Translations under genes and position numbers: made by a program
Notes under the pieces: generated by a model
Told to the model about the DNA's origin: nothing
Seen by the model: only the letters and a program-made list of their open reading frames with translations
Databases searched by the model: none
In this document: positions 63,388 through 64,000 of the stretch, one piece after another
How positions within the stretch are numbered: the stretch's first letter is position 1
How the letters are laid out: each line of letters begins with the position of its first letter
Assembly (NCBI RefSeq): GCF_015101885.1
Contig: NZ_CP062941.1
Location: forward strand, 2,170,001-2,234,000
DNA from: Massilia litorea
Lineage (GTDB): Bacteria > Pseudomonadota > Gammaproteobacteria > Burkholderiales > Burkholderiaceae_D
Direction: 5' to 3'
Length of the DNA stretch: 64,000 nt

Positions 63388-64000
63388 GCCTTGTTCCCCA
63401 GGAGCGCCGTGGTCGCGGCAAGGGTGGCGTCTTCGATGGCGCTGGTGTTGAGCCAGTTGCGGACGATGGCGCGCGCCTCCGGGTCGCCGCTGGCGGCGGC
63501 GGCCTGGGCGAGGATGCGCAGGTCCGCCGGCTCCTTCTGCACCGCCCAGTTCAGCTTCGCCAGGCGCACGGCGGCGGCCGTGTCGCCGCGCAGGACCAGC
63601 TCGAAGCGCGCCTGCTCGCGCTGGTGCACGCTGTCGCGGCGGCGCATGGCGGCGTCGAAGCGCGCCGCCAGTTCGGCGCTCGCACGGGAAGCGTCCGGCC
63701 GCCGCGCATCTTTCAGGGCGATCGCGTAGCGCAGCAGCAGCGCGTCGGCCGCGGTCTTGTCCTTCAGGAGCGTGACGACTTCCGCCGGGCGGCCGCGGTC
63801 GAGCAGGAAATCGGCGTAGGCGCCGAGCAGGTAGCTGTCGGCCGGGTCGAGGGCAAGCGCCTCGCGAAAATGCGATTCCGCCGCGTCGAGCCGGCCAAGG
63901 CGCGCGGCCATCTCGCCGAGCAGGGTGGCGACCCAGGCGCGCAGCATCGGGGAACTGTCGGCGCGCGCCGCATAGGTCTGGCGCAGGCGTTCGTAGCTGG
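63384..64000 (-). CDS. TPR-repeat protein, C-terminal part (5' end outside window)
   Basis: The frame stays open to the window edge, so the N-terminus is missing and the Met at 63947 is internal. The visible ~205 residues hold TPR-like pairs such as GRLDAAESHFREALALDPADSYLLGAYADFLLDRG and later helical repeats of similar length. TPRs mediate protein contacts, and genes of this kind commonly precede HupE/UreJ-like genes. The stop overlaps the HupE/UreJ-like start, so the two are coupled. Confidence 0.8.
   Translation of the reverse strand, partial: SYERLRQTYAARADSSPMLRAWVATLLGEMAARLGRLDAAESHFREALALDPADSYLLGAYADFLLDRGRPAEVVTLLKDKTAADALLLRYAIALKDARRPDASRASAELAARFDAAMRRRDSVHQREQARFELVLRGDTAAAVRLAKLNWAVQKEPADLRILAQAAAASGDPEARAIVRNWLNTSAIEDATLAATTALLGNKA

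Overview
This window looks like a contiguous piece of a high-GC betaproteobacterial chromosome, most likely from Oxalobacteraceae of the Massilia/Telluria/Duganella type. The reasons are the Burkholderiales-type housekeeping order purD-hemF-nadD-rsfS-rlmH-maf-rng, the NAD-dependent Fds formate dehydrogenase with an oxalate/formate antiporter, a PEP-CTERM protein, and many intergenic copies of one GTAGGGTGGGC/GCCCACGCGG repeat. No integrase, transposase, CRISPR array or replication origin was seen. All family names come from reading protein motifs; no database search was run.

Layout. 1-2351 is the 3' part of dnaE. 2504-7491 is a lipopolysaccharide/surface-sugar block: a GT2 glycosyltransferase, an O-antigen-ligase-like protein, MsbA and a GT25 glycosyltransferase. 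7595-9856 encodes a fusion of a GH1-like glycosidase with an RmlD-like sugar-nucleotide reductase. 10428-13892 is a minus-strand chain of overlapping genes: a PAAR spike protein, a putative effector, a putative immunity protein, a C-terminal fragment of a second effector and a second immunity protein. It looks like an orphan type VI secretion cassette that grew by tandem duplication. 14019-24599 is a formate/oxalate and tungstate block: a ModE-like regulator, an OFA antiporter, fused FdsGB, FdsA, FdhD and TupBCA.

24661-28691 holds a PEP-CTERM protein with a good sigma-54 promoter candidate, then a KaiC-like ATPase, an unknown protein and a histidine kinase. 28921-36197 is the conserved housekeeping block (rng, maf, rlmH, rsfS, nadD, hemF, purD, yebC). 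36401-44660 holds a DUF2182 membrane protein, a DMT transporter, mgsA, a quinone oxidoreductase, a 47-residue membrane peptide, a DUF4136 lipoprotein, pepN, fbp and tRNA-Thr(CGU). 45161-47135 holds an extraordinary Ser/Gly-rich DUF883-like protein, a multi-pass membrane protein and a 23-residue hydrophobic peptide. 47339-51596 is an RND efflux pump and its adaptor. 52389-64000 holds a BsmA-like dioxygenase, then a tight minus-strand set: a TonB-dependent receptor, a DUF6702 protein, two near-identical M1 peptidases, a serine hydrolase, a HupE/UreJ-like protein and a TPR protein cut by the window end.

How the parts work together. The formate block is self-contained: oxalate/formate exchange supplies substrate, FdsGBA oxidises formate to CO2 with NAD+, FdhD sulfurates the metal cofactor and Tup imports tungstate (possibly molybdate). 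The divergent ModE/PBP-like regulator probably reads the metal or a related ligand through inverted repeats in the intergenic region. The most unusual element is the effector/immunity cassette with its retained effector tail.
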